Assembly: GCF_047948215.1 (NCBI RefSeq)
Contig: NC_134462.1
Location: 121,046,937-121,110,936 of the forward strand
DNA from: Lycorma delicatula
Taxonomy: Eukaryota > Arthropoda > Insecta > Hemiptera > Fulgoridae
Reading direction: 5' to 3'
DNA: 64,000 bases
Below, in pieces: positions 58,941 through 64,000 of the stretch. Position 1 is the first letter of the stretch; each line of letters opens with the position of its first letter. A program made the position numbers and the translations under genes. The notes beneath the pieces are model-generated. The model saw only the letters and a program-made list of their open reading frames with translations. It searched no databases and had not been told where the DNA came from.

Positions 58941-61373
58941 CGAATTATTTTTCTTTCTCTCTGAATCACCTGCATATATATATATATTATTATTCAGGAA
59001 TTTAATGCTATAGTTATAAAGAAATTGATTTTAAATGTTAAAGCAACTTTTTTAATGGTCGAAATTCTTTTTTATTCGATTTTTAATTAAATTTTTAAAA
59101 AAAACTTGTTCTGTTTTTACATTTGAATATATTATTTATACTTTTAAAAACTAATAAAATTAATTAGTAGTTTATTTTTTATTGTTAGTTATAACAAAAG
59201 TATTAGTAAAGAAAATGAGAACATGTTCTTTTTAGAGACCGAATGGCTTGTTCTTAGTGGCTTTTTTACGCTTTTTTTTAAAATAGTTATAAAAATGTGA
59301 AAGAAAGTAAAGTTCTCTCATTATTGAAACACTGGTCTTTGTATTCTCGTAGATTATGGATTCACCGAGATATACTGTCGCTGTGTATCGGCTGCTGCTT
59401 CGTTCATAGGCGGGGCGCATCTACGCAAGACAAATTTGATTACATTTTCTTAGAGAACTTGTGAAAACGGAAAGATAGGATCTTTCACTGTAGAAAAGAA
59501 ATACAGTGCTACGGTAGTATTGTATCCGTGTGTATCTTAGTTAGGGATTGTAGTACCGTTACGCATACAGAAGGTCTTATTTGTATCTAGTATCGCTGCC
59601 TGCGAACGCACCCTGCGGAGAGTATAACGCCCCTTGTAACAGAGTTAAGGCTACTTGCGTTATTCCGATTCAATTTTCAACTTATCGGTTCGGTTCAGAA
59701 CGGTACAGATCTTTATAGTAAGAACAGATAAAGAGGGTCGGTGTGTACACGCTTACAGTTCACAGCGCTCCACTGTAAATGTTAAATCTTTTTTCGGACG
59801 GTCATCCCTTTCCGTTTTCCATTCCTATTTTCTCCCTTTCTATCATTCTTCTTTTCCTCCCTTTTCCGTTCTTCATTTTATTATTCTATTTCTACGTTAT
59901 ATCTTTTAAGAACTCCTCTTTTCCTGCTAGTTTTGTTATTATCTATCCTTTAACACCCTCCGATATAATATCAGATAAATCTTTATCGGTGTTTGTACAC
60001 GCATCTCTTTTTATAGACTTTCGACGTGACCCTGCATATTATTCTCATAAAGTGAAGTCTTGGTTATCTCTTTTGATTCTATATCTAAAATAACATATTA
60101 TTTAATTAAATTTTTTTTTTTATAGTTCTTCAAGCTTAACGTAAAGTTTTCATATTTTTATGATTTTTGTTACAATAATTATCGTAAATAGTCAGTATAT
60201 TTTGAGGAGTATTAATTTTTAACGATTAAATGATGTTTTTCCTAAATATACATTTTATCTTGTAGTAAAATAATATAATCGATGCGGTACTATTTATTAA
60301 AATTGCAGATTATTTTTTCTGATTAAAATGTTATACGAATTTTGCTAAAGATTTTTTTCGCCGTATCAACTACTACGATCGATAGCAAATATGCTGGAAT
60401 TAACAAGTTTTTAACAGGTTTTAACAAATTTTCCAGACAGTGGCCGGAATAATCGAACCCTCAACCTTTGGTGTAATAAATAAGTTGAGACCGAAGAGAC
60501 CACTTTTATAAATGTATTGATAATTATATGTATTGTATTATATGTATTGATTGTAATTATATGTATTGATTATAAATGTATGAATATTTTTATAAACTAC
60601 TAAAAACTATTATTTTTCATTTAGTTATTCCATGTTTATTAATTTGTAATAATGCGAATAGTTTAAAGTAAAAACTGTAGAGGGGGACAAATATTATATC
60701 TAATCTTTATTGGTTATTTCTAGTCTTAGATCATTGATTATATCATAACTGTGCTACACAAGTCACAGTTAGTTTTTTCAGCATAAAAGATTGCCACAGA
60801 ACAAAAGGAATGAAAAACTGCATCAAACGATTCAACTGACAGATGACAAAAAAAAATTACTACTTTTACAAACAAAAATAAATAATTGTATTTACAACTA
60901 TATTTATTTTGGTTGAAATCTTGAAGGCTTTATATATAAGATGTAAACTGTTGATGATCAGATTTAACATGAGCGTTAAGAAGTGTACTATTCTCAAGAA
61001 GACTGATAAAAATTACATAAATTATTTATTGTACTAAAAACGACTGTTTTTAATTTTTACAAACTCACGACATTTTTCTAAGTTTTATTCAGTTTTTTTT
61101 TTAATAATAAAAGATGATTTTTTTGTTCTTCATAGACTTTGTTAAATTAATTTTCTAAAAATTAAATTCTGTACAAGTTTTGATAATAAAATTTACGCAT
61201 TTATAAGTCATTTAACAAATTTATGTATTTCAAACATTAAAAAACGTGTTTTTCTTCACCGAATGTTTCTTTTTTCCACTAAATATCATGAAAACTACGA
61301 TAGATACAGTTCTGGGAGCTGTCTAATTCAATATCTTAGTGGTCCGGACGAACCACCACTTCTCACCACTAGA
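58941..61373. other. Stretch without a recognised gene
   Basis: Bases 59440-59780 are less AT-rich and look like unique sequence. Bases 59780-59935 are strongly pyrimidine-rich, which explains the open frames there (59655-60093). A tRNA-like remnant lies at 60436-60501. Bases 61337-61356 (TAGTGGTCCGGACGAACCAC) repeat the 3' end of the LINE at 57180-57905. Confidence 0.4.
60436..60501 (-). mobile_element. Possible tRNA-like head of SINE family 2, very degraded
   Basis: On the minus strand GGTCTCTTCGGTCTCAACTT is followed by AAAGGTTGAGGGTTCGATTATTCC, a good B box in the right place. The A-box side is weak. Confidence 0.4.
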
Positions 61374-61790
61374 CCTGATCGGTCTAATGGTGAACTCGTC
61401 ATCGCAAATCAGCTGATTTCGAAGCCGAGAGTTCTAAGGTTAAAATCCTAGTAAAGGCATTTACTTTTATACGGATTTGAATGCTAGATCGTGGATACCG
61501 GTGTTCTTGGGCGGTGTGTGGTTAATTGAAACCCAACTACCAAAGAACACCGGTATCCACTATCTAGCATTCAAATCCGCATAAATGTAACTGCCTTTAC
61601 TAGGACTTGAACGCTGTAACTCTCGACTTCTAAATCAGCTGATTTGCGAAGATGCATTCCCACTAGACCAACCTGATGGGTATGAACGGTCGACCTGAGG
61701 CAGTACAAGGTTACTCTTCATTTATATTCATAAATATCATCCTCTGAAGTAATACTTTACGATATTCCGGAGGCTAAACAGAAAAAGACA
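61374..61790 (+). mobile_element. SINE family 1 containing an inverted copy of its own 5' part
   Basis: Three pieces. Bases 61374-61514 are the SINE 5' part on the plus strand (CCTGATCGGTCTAATGG to GGATACCGGTGTTCTTGGG). Bases 61515-61682 are the same 5' part on the minus strand, running from GGTTAATTGAAACCCAACTA back to the SINE start at CCTGATGGGTA. Bases 61683-61790 resume the plus-strand 3' part with GAACGGTCGACCTGAGG, TCCTCTGAAGTAATAC and CCGGAGGCTAAACAG. Both head copies share GCAAATCAGCTGATTT and GAATGCTAGAT, which differ from other copies here. The result is a near-adjacent inverted repeat with arms of about 140 bp. Confidence 0.9.

Positions 61791-64000
<2,210 letters not shown>

Overview
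The window looks like AT-rich (roughly 70% A+T by eye) chromosomal DNA from an insect. Everything recognisable is eukaryotic: non-LTR retrotransposon (LINE) remnants, tRNA-derived SINEs, hAT, mariner and Helitron/PIF1-type debris, microsatellites and one candidate spliced exon. There are no operons or rRNA genes and no clean tRNA gene. My best guess is a hemipteran, possibly a planthopper or lanternfly relative. That rests on a vague memory of similar SINE and LINE tails, not on any search.

Layout. 1-975: LINE reverse-transcriptase remnant (-), cut by the window edge. 1917-2212: SINE. 2670-3029: LINE tail. 4870-6760: old repeat (family C) carrying a SINE at 5765-6060 and a 255-bp hAT element at 6463-6717, both with perfect target-site duplications. 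7914-8706: foldback element with long inverted arms. 9380-9540: second SINE family. 11470-12530: family B repeat. 12850-13380: LINE tail. 13505-14185: family A repeat. 15715-16620: LINE RT remnant (-). 18110-18790: GC-rich island with a possible gag-like ORF. 20089-23515: three SINE copies and another GC-rich island. 23703-27122: one nearly full-length but heavily mutated LINE (endonuclease plus RT).

28873-28976 is the best candidate for host-gene sequence. It has a splice acceptor, a tiny upstream ORF, two ATGs opening a typical signal peptide, and a GTAAGT donor. If real, most or all of the rest of the window is intron or intergenic DNA downstream of a secreted or membrane-protein start exon on the + strand. 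Within that stretch: 35824-37262 pseudogene of a multicopy arthropod ORF family; 38692-39488 PIF1/Helitron-like helicase remnant split by a LINE tail with a 12-bp duplication; long (TG)n at 40104-40232; second family C, D, A and B repeats; 46445-47122 deleted mariner with both terminal repeats; 50700-52160 LINE remnant with a nested 589-bp hAT element; 57180-57905 LINE tail; 58400-58940 GC-rich segment with a possible terminal exon; 61374-61790 a SINE with an inverted copy of its own 5' part in the middle.

No intact autonomous element and no complete host gene is visible. Element boundaries given without a duplication or terminal repeat are approximate, to tens of bases. Family names A-D are labels used only here.
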